A DNA stretch of 8,084 bases from Bacteroidia bacterium (GCA_030431085.1 JAUIJW010000100.1:1-8084), one strand, 5' to 3'; shown: positions 1 to 6,824, numbered from the stretch's first letter. Numbers and translations are program-made. The notes: a model not told the origin generated them from the sequence alone.

Positions 1-51
1 AGGTTCGTTAGGTAAATATTTAGAAATTTTGTTAATGTAAACGTCACTCAT
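1..51 (-). CDS. darB: DarB-like 3-oxoacyl-ACP synthase III, N-terminal fragment (cut by window edge)
   Basis: An ATG at 51-49 opens a frame of 17 codons that is still open at the window edge; it reads MSDVYINKISKYLPNEP. This resembles the first strand of KAS III (FabH/DarB) proteins, where a short 'VYI..I..YLPN.P' segment starts the thiolase fold. It begins 7 bases after the DarA stop, in the usual darA-darB arrangement of dialkylresorcinol loci. DarB enzymes condense two beta-keto or fatty acyl thioesters and cyclise them to a cyclohexanedione, which DarA then aromatises. The catalytic Cys-His-Asn residues lie outside the window. The call therefore rests on the short N-terminus plus gene order; any other FabH-like enzyme would be the alternative. 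Confidence 0.75.
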   Translation of the reverse strand, partial: MSDVYINKISKYLPNEP

Positions 52-58
52 ATTTTTG

Positions 59-988
59 CTATCGTGATTTTAATTTTACGGATTGATAGTATTTTTTATT
101 CTTTTTAATAATACCTAGTGATGGTAGGTAGACTAGCAAAAATAACAAAAATACTATTGGTGCAATAACCCAAATTGCAAATACTAAATAGATATTAAAT
201 GCTCTTACCCATGGCTGTCTTTCTTTACTATTTGGTGCTCCTTTTTTTGCAATTATTTTAGACCATTTACTAAAAATAAGATTTGCTCTTTTATCCATCA
301 CCACAAGAAACGGTTTTATTTTCGCTGCTCCTAATGGCACTAATCTTTCCTGAAGGCCTTCAAAGCCATTCTTCCTTAAACTGTTTAATATAGGCTCTCC
401 AAATTTAACAGATTCTTGAATGTCTTTTTCTGAAACTCCTGGTTTTGGGAATATCCCGAGATAACGTCTTTTTTTACCACTGAACATCCAATCAATGATT
501 GTAATCACACTGATATGATTGATATGTCTATCCACCAAAGCTATATTACCAACTAAATTAGCTTTATTTTTCACCAACAACTTTTTTACCTTCTCCTGAG
601 CCATTAACCACATGTTTCTACATCCAATTACTGTAATTGTTGGTGTATTTTCTAGCAACTGGCTCGCTTCTCTTGTATTTAAAAACGAATTGATTGGAAT
701 TGCAGGTGTTAAATACCACACTTGATATGCCAAAATAACTAAATCATATTGTTGTTGCAGCAAAGGATTGTTTAAGTCCTTTAATGGTGCTGGTGTTTGT
801 AAAAATGTTTCAGGAAATACATTATAAAACTCTTTTCTATTCCATGGAAATGGAAAATTAGTTTCCATTTTAATGTCATAATATGATATACTAATGTCTT
901 CGGCCTGCTCTAAGTCATGCATTATATTTTTAGTAATATCTAATAATTGCCCTGACTGAGAATAATATACTACAAGTACTTTTTTCAA
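59..988 (-). CDS. darA: DarA-like dialkylresorcinol-forming enzyme (flavodoxin-like, C-terminal membrane segment)
   Basis: This 309-residue protein matches the family usually labelled 'dialkylresorcinol condensing enzyme DarA'. The start MKKVLVVYYSQSGQ is a flavodoxin-like first strand and phosphate-binding loop (residues 4-14), and 'YQVWYLTPAIP' (88-98) resembles the second flavin-contacting loop of flavodoxin-type proteins. No ketosynthase Cys-His-Asn triad is visible. Residues 264-293 form a long hydrophobic stretch followed by a basic tail, so the protein is probably membrane-anchored at its C-terminus. Published work on dialkylresorcinols assigns condensation to DarB and aromatisation to DarA, which suits a flavin-binding fold. 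The start codon is TTG (988-986): an in-frame TAA lies five codons upstream and no ATG occurs between. The next in-frame ATG, Met23, would delete the flavin loop. It follows the acyltransferase stop by 7 bases and precedes darB by 7. Confidence 0.85.
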   Translation of the reverse strand: MKKVLVVYYSQSGQLLDITKNIMHDLEQAEDISISYYDIKMETNFPFPWNRKEFYNVFPETFLQTPAPLKDLNNPLLQQQYDLVILAYQVWYLTPAIPINSFLNTREASQLLENTPTITVIGCRNMWLMAQEKVKKLLVKNKANLVGNIALVDRHINHISVITIIDWMFSGKKRRYLGIFPKPGVSEKDIQESVKFGEPILNSLRKNGFEGLQERLVPLGAAKIKPFLVVMDKRANLIFSKWSKIIAKKGAPNSKERQPWVRAFNIYLVFAIWVIAPIVFLLFLLVYLPSLGIIKKNKKYYQSVKLKSR

Positions 989-995
989 TTTTATT

Positions 996-1874
996 TTAAT
1001 TTAAATCTTCCCAAAAATCGTAAAAATTGAACCATTGTTCAGGATACTTTGATAAAATCCATTCGATACTTTTGGTATAGCTTTTTAATAATGACTCTAC
1101 ATCTCTATTTACGAACTGTGCTTCCCTTGTGTAAAAATGATAATGCTTTGTAGTTTCTTTCATCACATAAACAAAAACTACAGGTACTTTTAAACGGGAG
1201 CCTATTAAAAATGGCCCCGCCGGAAACTTAGCCGCTTTACCTAATAAATCGGCTTCAAGCACTTTACTTTCTTCAAAATATCGGTCTCCAGTAAAGCAAA
1301 CCAACTCATTATTTTGCAGTGCCTGATTAATTTCAAATATATGCGATAAATCTTCTTTTACAACAATAAATTTAACTTTTGATTGTTGATCAATGCTATC
1401 TAAGTAATTTTTAATGGCTCGATGCTCTACATCTGTCGTCACTAAGTTAATTTTTGACTGACCATCTATTTCGTCAAAAAAATATTGTGCCAACTCAAAA
1501 TTACCAACATGTGCACTAATTAAAACACCACCTTTTTTATTATCTAAAAGCTTTTTTAGAATATTTACACCATCAAATTCAAAAGTAAAAGAATCTCTTA
1601 AACCTGTTGAAATAGCAGCTTTATCAATTAAAGTTTGACCAAATCTATAAGTTTGTCGGTAAGTATAGCACCAACTTTTAAGGCTTGAGTAACCTCGTCT
1701 TTTATTAAAATAATAGAAACTTGATTTTGAAGCTTTAACTGAGAAGATGAAATAATAAAACGCAACAAAATAAAGTACAAAATAAGCAAATCTTACCCCT
1801 AACTTATGGATACAAAATATAAATATTCTATAACCTAAAACTAAGCCTTTAGATTTACCACTCCATTGTGCCAT
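996..1874 (-). CDS. LpxL/HtrB-type acyltransferase of the pigment cluster
   Basis: This 292-residue protein belongs to the lipid A biosynthesis (LpxL/HtrB) acyltransferase family, whose members move an acyl chain from acyl-ACP to a hydroxyl group at the inner face of the cytoplasmic membrane. A hydrophobic N-terminal segment (about 28-46) would anchor it. The catalytic HX4E box is 'HVGNFE' (His122, Glu127). 'TGDRYF' (195-200), 'FPAGPFLIGSRLKVPVV' (217-233) and the C-terminal 'YPEQWFNFYDFW' (277-288) match conserved blocks of the family, and the length is normal. It starts at an ATG 9 bases after the ACP gene and ends 7 bases before darA, between the acyl-carrier gene and the resorcinol genes. 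I infer a pigment role, either joining the polyene acyl chain to the dialkylresorcinol or attaching an acyl anchor. A genuine lipid A enzyme is less likely in this position. Confidence 0.85.
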   Translation of the reverse strand: MAQWSGKSKGLVLGYRIFIFCIHKLGVRFAYFVLYFVAFYYFIFSVKASKSSFYYFNKRRGYSSLKSWCYTYRQTYRFGQTLIDKAAISTGLRDSFTFEFDGVNILKKLLDNKKGGVLISAHVGNFELAQYFFDEIDGQSKINLVTTDVEHRAIKNYLDSIDQQSKVKFIVVKEDLSHIFEINQALQNNELVCFTGDRYFEESKVLEADLLGKAAKFPAGPFLIGSRLKVPVVFVYVMKETTKHYHFYTREAQFVNRDVESLLKSYTKSIEWILSKYPEQWFNFYDFWEDLN

Positions 1875-1883
1875 GAAGTATGT

Positions 1884-2126
1884 TTAATTTAATTTTCTTT
1901 CTATGAGATCGTAAAAGTTTTGTAAAGTAACAATATTAACAAAATCATCCGCGTCTAATTTTACGTTAAAATTAGATTCTACAGAGACTACCAAATCTAC
2001 ATAATCTAAGCTATCTAACTCTAAAGTATCTTTCAATTTAGCGTTAGGCTGAATTTCATCTGCTTCAACTTCAAACTCGTTTTCAAGAAAATCATTTATC
2101 TTATTGATGATAGTGCTCTTTTCCAT
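1884..2126 (-). CDS. Acyl carrier protein
   Basis: An 80-residue acidic protein with the four-helix acyl carrier layout. The phosphopantetheine site is 'LELDSLDYVDLV', with the attachment serine at residue 39, at the start of helix II. Helix II continues into 'SVESNFNVKLD', and the C-terminal helix is 'LQNFYDLIERKLN'. The length and acidity are normal for a free-standing type II ACP. It starts 4 bases after the ketosynthase stop and is followed 9 bases later by the acyltransferase. It is therefore presumably the dedicated carrier on which the aryl polyene chain is built and from which the acyltransferase accepts the chain, rather than the housekeeping fatty-acid ACP. The sequence does not show which phosphopantetheinyl transferase activates it. 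Confidence 0.93.
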   Translation of the reverse strand: MEKSTIINKINDFLENEFEVEADEIQPNAKLKDTLELDSLDYVDLVVSVESNFNVKLDADDFVNIVTLQNFYDLIERKLN

Positions 2127-2130
2127 GTAT

Positions 2131-3354
2131 CTACTTGATTTTTTTTACTACTATTGCTGAATTTGTTCCTCCAAATCCAAAAGAATTCGACAAAAATACA
2201 TCAATATTTTTATTTAGAGTATGACTTACCAAATTAATTTTTTGGGCAAATTCATCTACCTCTTCCAAGTTTATATTAGGTGCAATAAATGAGTTTTGCA
2301 TCATAAGCATGCTATAAATAATTTCACTTGCTCCGGCCATCCAACATTCGTGCCCTGTCATTGATTTAGTTGAGCTTACATAAGGCATTTTTTGTTCAAA
2401 CACATTAAATATGGCCTTAGCTTCATTTTGATCTCCCAAAGGTGTTGAAGTAGCATGAGCATTAACATAATCTACTTGTTCTGGTTTCAAATCACTCTGC
2501 TGTAATGCCATCAACATCGCTCTACTCGGACCATCTACATTGGGGTTTGATATATGTTCACCATTAGAAGAAAAACCATACCCCACTACTTCACCTAATA
2601 TCGTAGCTCCTCTCTGTTTCGCTGTTTCATAATTTTCTAAAATTAAAGAAGCTGCACCACCACTAGGCACCAAACCATCTCTGTACTTATCAAAGGGTCT
2701 AGATGCTTTTTTGGGGTCGTCTTCTCTTAATGAAAACACACCTAATCCGTCGAAACTTGCCATGGCATACTTATTAATTTCTTGTGCACCTCCACAAATC
2801 ACAGTATTTTGTAAACCACTCTTAATCAAGTGATAACCCAAACCAACGGCATGAGAACCACTGGCGCAAGCAGCACTAATCGAAAGGTTAATGCCCTTTA
2901 ACTTAAATACGGTAGATAAATTCATGTTTACTGTTGAATTCATCCCCTTAAATATAGCCCCAGAACCTAAAAGCGTTGTATCTCCTTTCTCTCTGGCTTT
3001 ATCTACAGATTCTATAGTAGATAAGGCCGTACTATCATTACCAAATAAAATACCTACTTCATTTTGATTAAGAAAATCTTGAGACATGTTAGCTTGTTCT
3101 AAAGCCTCTATAGTAGCCATATAAGCATATTGCGTCTCTTGACCCATACTAACTCTTTCTCTACGTGATAATTTTCCCTTCAAATTAGGAGTTGGTACCA
3201 TACCTGTTAACGCAGATCTAAATCCAAAATCCTTTCTTTCGGCATCATAAACAATTCCAGACTTTCCTTGATATAATGATTGAGTTACCTCTTCTTTATT
3301 TAAGCCTAGGCAAGAATAAATACCCATACCTGTGATTACCACTCTATTCATCAT
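2131..3354 (-). CDS. FabF-like beta-ketoacyl-ACP synthase (aryl polyene chain extension)
   Basis: A 407-residue type II ketosynthase of the FabB/FabF family, which condenses malonyl-ACP with an acyl primer. The nucleophile is Cys163 in 'SAACASGSHA'. The two catalytic histidines are His300 in 'NAHATSTPLGD' and His335 in 'SMTGHE', with Lys330 just before. The glycine-rich 'NSFGFGGTNSA' closes the fold (390-400). It is therefore an active ketosynthase, not a chain-length factor lacking the cysteine. The segment after His335 reads ECWMAGASE, where housekeeping FabF has a small-residue LLGAAG-type loop. Two adjacent ATGs (3354 and 3351) could both serve; the first lies one base after the fabG stop. 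A GGAGG at 3369-3373 sits 14 bases upstream, but it encodes the conserved 'NGG' of FabG and is probably coincidental. Expected partners are the adjacent ACP and ketoreductase. Confidence 0.93.
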   Translation of the reverse strand: MMNRVVITGMGIYSCLGLNKEEVTQSLYQGKSGIVYDAERKDFGFRSALTGMVPTPNLKGKLSRRERVSMGQETQYAYMATIEALEQANMSQDFLNQNEVGILFGNDSTALSTIESVDKAREKGDTTLLGSGAIFKGMNSTVNMNLSTVFKLKGINLSISAACASGSHAVGLGYHLIKSGLQNTVICGGAQEINKYAMASFDGLGVFSLREDDPKKASRPFDKYRDGLVPSGGAASLILENYETAKQRGATILGEVVGYGFSSNGEHISNPNVDGPSRAMLMALQQSDLKPEQVDYVNAHATSTPLGDQNEAKAIFNVFEQKMPYVSSTKSMTGHECWMAGASEIIYSMLMMQNSFIAPNINLEEVDEFAQKINLVSHTLNKNIDVFLSNSFGFGGTNSAIVVKKIK

Positions 3355-3355
3355 C

Positions 3356-4087
3356 TTAAGAATAAATTCCTCCGTTAATATTAATTACTTCACCTGTAAT
3401 ATAACTCGACTTTTGTGAGGCCAGAAAAGAAACTAAATCTGCCACTTCTTCTGGATTACCAAAACGATTAACCGGAATCATTTTTTTCAATTCTTTTTCA
3501 TCCAAATCTGATGTCATATCAGAATTTATAAATCCAGGAGCCACAGCATTAACTGTGATTTTTCTTTTAGCTACTTCTTGAGCTAAGGCCTTTGTTGCAC
3601 CAACAATGGCACCTTTAGCTGCAGAATAATTGGTTTGACCAGGAGTACCTTTCATACCTGAAACTGAAACCATATTGATGATTCGGCCATATTTGTTTCT
3701 TAACAATTTCTGCATCAAGTAGTTAGTCACATTAAAGAATCCTCCCAAACTGGTATTCAACACCTCGTCCCAATCTTGTTTAGGCATCCACATGAATAAA
3801 CCATCTTTAGTGATTCCTGCATTATTAACAATGACTTCAATAATGCCTTTTTCATTGTTTACATGCCAATGATCAAGTGTTTGTTTTACCTCATCAAAAT
3901 TAGATACATCGAACTGAAGTAACTCTCCGGTATTACCATTTTGTTCAACAAGAGTTAATGTTTCTTCTGCAGCCTGTTTATTACCCTTATAATTGATAAT
4001 AATGTGGTAATCTGTATCTTCTGCTAATTTTTTACAAATGGCTCTACCTATACCTCGTGATCCTCCTGTAACTAGTACGCTTTTCAT
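3356..4087 (-). CDS. fabG: FabG-like 3-oxoacyl-ACP reductase (SDR family)
   Basis: A 243-residue short-chain dehydrogenase/reductase that should reduce the beta-keto group of the growing ACP-bound chain with NADPH. The nucleotide-binding motif is 'TGGSRGIG' (7-14), followed by 'NNAG' (88-91). The catalytic serine is Ser141, and the YxxxK pair is Tyr154 and Lys158 in 'NYSAAKG'. 'VAPGFINSDMT' (182-192) and the C-terminal 'ITGEVININGG' are typical FabG blocks, and the length is standard. The fourth member of the usual Asn-Ser-Tyr-Lys tetrad appears to be Ser113 instead of Asn ('LNTSLGGFF', where E. coli FabG has ETNLSSVF). The start ATG overlaps the stop of the WG-repeat gene by one base (TAATG), and the stop is one base before the ketosynthase start, which suggests translational coupling on both sides. 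Confidence 0.93.
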   Translation of the reverse strand: MKSVLVTGGSRGIGRAICKKLAEDTDYHIIINYKGNKQAAEETLTLVEQNGNTGELLQFDVSNFDEVKQTLDHWHVNNEKGIIEVIVNNAGITKDGLFMWMPKQDWDEVLNTSLGGFFNVTNYLMQKLLRNKYGRIINMVSVSGMKGTPGQTNYSAAKGAIVGATKALAQEVAKRKITVNAVAPGFINSDMTSDLDEKELKKMIPVNRFGNPEEVADLVSFLASQKSSYITGEVININGGIYS

Positions 4088-5232
4088 TAATTATTTTTAT
4101 GAATATCTTTAAAATTCTCGGCATTTTCAAACCAAGTATTGTTTAACACTTCTCCTTTAGGATTGATAAAACCCCATTTTTTCTTATATCGTACCCTAGC
4201 AAATCCATTAATAAAGCCTTTATCTTGCCCCGTAAATAGAGTATTAAAACTATTGGCAGTAATACGGTAATCATCCTCTATTACTAATTCACCAGTTTTA
4301 TTTATAAATCCCCAGTCTTTCATAATTTTTACCGGAGCCAACCCTTCTTTACTAAAGTACTCGGCATCTGCATATTGTTCCTTTATCACTAATGCACCAG
4401 AGGCATCGATATACCCCCACTTCTTACCATCGGTAGAAACAGGAGCTAGACCTTCACTAAATCGTCTTGCTTTTTTAAATTTAGGCTCTATCACCCATTG
4501 TCCAGATCTATCAATAAACCCTACTTTATCATTAATATCCAACGCATAAGTATAGGCTTCTCCATTTTCAAAATCCCATATTTTTTTGGCTTGATCTACA
4601 GGTTGAAACTCATTGTTTTGCCACAATCCTAAAGTTCCCTCTTTTTCTATCGCTACTAGCCCTTCTGAATAGCTTCCTACATGCCCCATGTTTGGCTTAA
4701 TCACTTCTTTGCCTTTTCTATTAATCAAACCAAATTGGCCATTGAGTTCAACTTTGGCATGATCATTAACAAATTTAAAAATACGATCATATTTAGGCTC
4801 TACCACAATTTCTCCTTTTGTATTGAATAAACCTATTTTGTCACCCTTTCTATAAAATGCCAATCCATCATCAAAATCGTATAATTTATCAGATTCTGGC
4901 ATCTCCAATACTTTACCAGTTTTATCAATGTAAAACCATTCTTTATCTTTAGCTACTAAAGCAACTCCATTATTAAACCTTTTTACTTTATCGTATTGAG
5001 GTTCGATAACTACCTCACCTTTATCGTTGATAAACCCCCAAGTTTTGCTTTTATAAATGGCGGCCATACCATCAGAAAAATCTCCTACTTTTTCATATTG
5101 AGGTTCTAATAGCCATGATCCATCAGCATTGATAAAACCAAAATCTCCTTTAGCTTTTACTGCCGCGGCTCTTTGTGCTGTTAAACTTTGAATCATAAAG
5201 AGTACTGCGAAAAGAATAATTGTGTTTTTCAT
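4087..5232 (-). CDS. Secreted WG-repeat protein, role in pigment cluster unknown
   Basis: A 381-residue protein with a Sec signal peptide (Lys2, then a hydrophobic core to about residue 17, with 'SLTAQ' giving a probable cut after Ala19). It is followed almost wholly by WG-type beta repeats of the form 'WGFIN..G..VIEP.YD....F..G.A'. The glycine (or equivalent) of each unit falls at residues 32, 66, 100, 134, 168, 202, 238, 273, 308 and 354. The first six are exactly 34 residues apart; the spacing then loosens to 36, 35, 35 and 46. It should be exported to the periplasm or beyond; no lipobox cysteine and no C-terminal sorting domain are visible. No catalytic motif is seen. The gene lies between the ammonia-lyase (55-base gap) and fabG (1-base overlap), so it is made together with the pigment enzymes. 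I do not know its function; scaffold or pigment-handling roles are guesses. Confidence 0.9.
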   Translation of the reverse strand: MKNTIILFAVLFMIQSLTAQRAAAVKAKGDFGFINADGSWLLEPQYEKVGDFSDGMAAIYKSKTWGFINDKGEVVIEPQYDKVKRFNNGVALVAKDKEWFYIDKTGKVLEMPESDKLYDFDDGLAFYRKGDKIGLFNTKGEIVVEPKYDRIFKFVNDHAKVELNGQFGLINRKGKEVIKPNMGHVGSYSEGLVAIEKEGTLGLWQNNEFQPVDQAKKIWDFENGEAYTYALDINDKVGFIDRSGQWVIEPKFKKARRFSEGLAPVSTDGKKWGYIDASGALVIKEQYADAEYFSKEGLAPVKIMKDWGFINKTGELVIEDDYRITANSFNTLFTGQDKGFINGFARVRYKKKWGFINPKGEVLNNTWFENAENFKDIHKNN

Positions 5233-5287
5233 AATAAATAAATTTAAAAGTGAGACATCATCTTTTCAAGCAATTTCATCAATAAAA

Positions 5288-6808
5288 TTAATGAATTTCC
5301 ATTAATTCATTTTTTACCCGATTCACTAAGGGGTACATGATTAAATCCTCTTTAAAAGCCGGAACTATAGTTCTAATCAAATCAAATAATTTAGTCGTAC
5401 TTTGAGATACTTTATCTTGACACCCAAGATATTCAATTGCTTGAATGATAGTAATTAATTCTATACCTACCACTTCAAATCCATTCTCAATTACTTTTTT
5501 AGTCATCAAAGCAGCATTAGTACCCATACTCACAATGTCTTGATTATCATTATTATTTGGTATACTATGTACATACATAGAATTTGATAATGTTTGACAT
5601 TCTGCTGTTGTTGAGGTAGCGGTAAACTGAACACCTTGCATTCCAAAATTAAGTCCTAATTTACCCAAATTAACAAAAGGAGGTAAAATATCATTAAGTT
5701 TATGGTTCAATAAATAGTTCAATTGCCTTTCTGCCAACATCGTCATTTTCGTCACTACAATTCTTAACTTATCCATTTCTAATGAAACATAATCGCCATG
5801 AAAATTACCACCGTGATACACATGCTTATTGTTTACATCTACAATTGGATTATCATTGGCAGAGTTCACTTCTTCTATCAAAACCCTTTCTACATTATTC
5901 AATGAGTCTAATACTGGACCCAAAATCTGTGGCACACATCTCAACGAATAATACTCTTGAACCTTCTCTTTAAAAACTTCTGTTTTTGTTTCTTTATTAT
6001 AAAGATGTTCTTCCCTATTTCTAGTTAAAGAACTACTTTTCAAGGCTTCCCGCATTATTTTTGCGATTTGCTGTTGCCCTTGATGTTTTTTAGTATCATT
6101 TAATTCGAAGCTTAAATGGTCATCATAAGCCAAAACAATTTCATTAATAGCCACAGAACCATCAATAACCCAATGTAATAACCTTCTAGCATGAATCGTA
6201 TTCACGATACCAATACCTGTCATTACAGAAGTACCATTCATTAATGCTAAACCTTCTCTTAAGTTAACATTAATTGGTGTTAAATTTTCTATTACAAAGA
6301 CCTCACTTGTTGGTTTTAATACGCCTTGGTGAAACACCTGTCCTTCTCCGATTAAGGCTAAAGCCAAATGAGCTAACTGTACTAGATCTCCGCTAGCTCC
6401 AACCCCTCCATGAGAATAGATAAGTGGATTGATATTTAAGTTGATAAATTTAACCATTAATTCTACCACAGAAACATCAACGCCAGAATACCCTAAACAT
6501 AAAGTGTTTAACCTGGCTAACATAGCAGATTTTACATATAATTCTGGCAATGGCTCACCCGTACCCGAAGCATGACTCCTTATCAAATTATATTGTAATT
6601 GTATACGGTCTTCATCTTCAATCCTATATTGAGCCATAGGACCAAAACCTGTATTTACACCGTAAATAACTTTACTTTTTGAAAACTCTTTTAAAAAATT
6701 ATGACTATTCTTTACCCTATCTAAAACCTCTTGATGCAACTCTATTTTCTCATTTTTGAATAAGACTTTATAAAAATCTTCTAGCTGCAGTTCATTTTTT
6801 AGTATCAA
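5288..6808 (-). CDS. tal: Aromatic amino acid ammonia-lyase, probably tyrosine ammonia-lyase (HAL/PAL/TAL family)
   Basis: A 506-residue lyase that removes ammonia from an aromatic amino acid using the self-made MIO cofactor. The MIO triad is Ala138-Ser139-Gly140 in 'GGVGASGDL'. The catalytic tyrosine is Tyr49 in 'YGVNTGFG', and 'HGGNFHGD' (332-339) and 'NQDIVSMG' (422-429) are further active-site blocks. Gln423 occupies the place of the glutamate typical of histidine ammonia-lyases, as in PAL and TAL enzymes, while the substrate-selecting dyad is Ser78-His79. Length and many segments agree with what I remember of the F. johnsoniae tyrosine ammonia-lyase. No hut genes are nearby, and the operon context points to 4-coumarate as polyene starter. 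The start is TTG (6808-6806): an in-frame TAG lies three codons upstream and no nearby ATG is in frame. Automatic annotation may call this HutH. Confidence 0.9.
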   Translation of the reverse strand: MILKNELQLEDFYKVLFKNEKIELHQEVLDRVKNSHNFLKEFSKSKVIYGVNTGFGPMAQYRIEDEDRIQLQYNLIRSHASGTGEPLPELYVKSAMLARLNTLCLGYSGVDVSVVELMVKFINLNINPLIYSHGGVGASGDLVQLAHLALALIGEGQVFHQGVLKPTSEVFVIENLTPINVNLREGLALMNGTSVMTGIGIVNTIHARRLLHWVIDGSVAINEIVLAYDDHLSFELNDTKKHQGQQQIAKIMREALKSSSLTRNREEHLYNKETKTEVFKEKVQEYYSLRCVPQILGPVLDSLNNVERVLIEEVNSANDNPIVDVNNKHVYHGGNFHGDYVSLEMDKLRIVVTKMTMLAERQLNYLLNHKLNDILPPFVNLGKLGLNFGMQGVQFTATSTTAECQTLSNSMYVHSIPNNNDNQDIVSMGTNAALMTKKVIENGFEVVGIELITIIQAIEYLGCQDKVSQSTTKLFDLIRTIVPAFKEDLIMYPLVNRVKNELMEIH

Positions 6809-6824
6809 ATTCTTCTATTATATA

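Larger units (their letters stand above)
1..6808 (-). other. Flexirubin-type pigment operon (transcribed leftwards)
   Basis: Eight consecutive minus-strand genes: ammonia-lyase, WG-repeat protein, fabG, ketosynthase, ACP, acyltransferase, darA, darB. After the 55-base gap behind the lyase, the junctions are 1-base overlap, 1, 4, 9, 7, 7 and 7 bases, with no convincing terminator. The mix of aryl starter supply, chain extension and dialkylresorcinol formation is the hallmark of flexirubins, esters of an aryl polyene acid with a dialkylresorcinol. The operon continues past the left edge. Dehydratase, thioesterase, methyltransferase and export genes are not seen here. Confidence 0.85.

Noticed and set aside
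996..1874. True lipid A late acyltransferase
   Set aside because: The motifs are of that family, but the gene is locked between the ACP and dar genes with 7-9-base gaps, which points to a pathway-specific duty.
3369..3373. GGAGG (minus strand) as a Shine-Dalgarno site for the ketosynthase
   Set aside because: It encodes the conserved NGG near the FabG C-terminus, stands 14 bases from the ATG, and no other gene here uses such a site.
4087..5232. DNA-level tandem repeat or mobile element in the WG-repeat gene
   Set aside because: The periodicity is clear in the protein but the DNA units are strongly diverged. There are no flanking inverted repeats, transposase or target duplications.
5233..5270. 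Promoter-like TTG-20-TAAATTTA upstream of the WG-repeat gene on the minus strand
   Set aside because: The -7-like element ends only about 6 bases before the ATG, leaving almost no leader. The AT-rich run before the start is typical of Bacteroidota translation starts instead.
5233..5287. Possible terminator between the ammonia-lyase and the WG-repeat gene (AAAAG at 5246-5250 with CTTTT at 5262-5266)
   Set aside because: The stem is only 5 mostly A-T pairs with an 11-base loop and no U-tract after a GC-rich stem. It would not make a convincing terminator.
5782..5973. A 63-codon open frame on the plus strand
   Set aside because: It lies wholly inside the well-supported ammonia-lyase gene on the other strand, has no recognisable protein features and looks like an antisense shadow.
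5288..6808. Histidine utilisation (hut) gene
   Set aside because: No hutU, hutI or hutG neighbours are seen, Gln423 replaces the HAL-type glutamate, and the surrounding genes are pigment biosynthesis genes.
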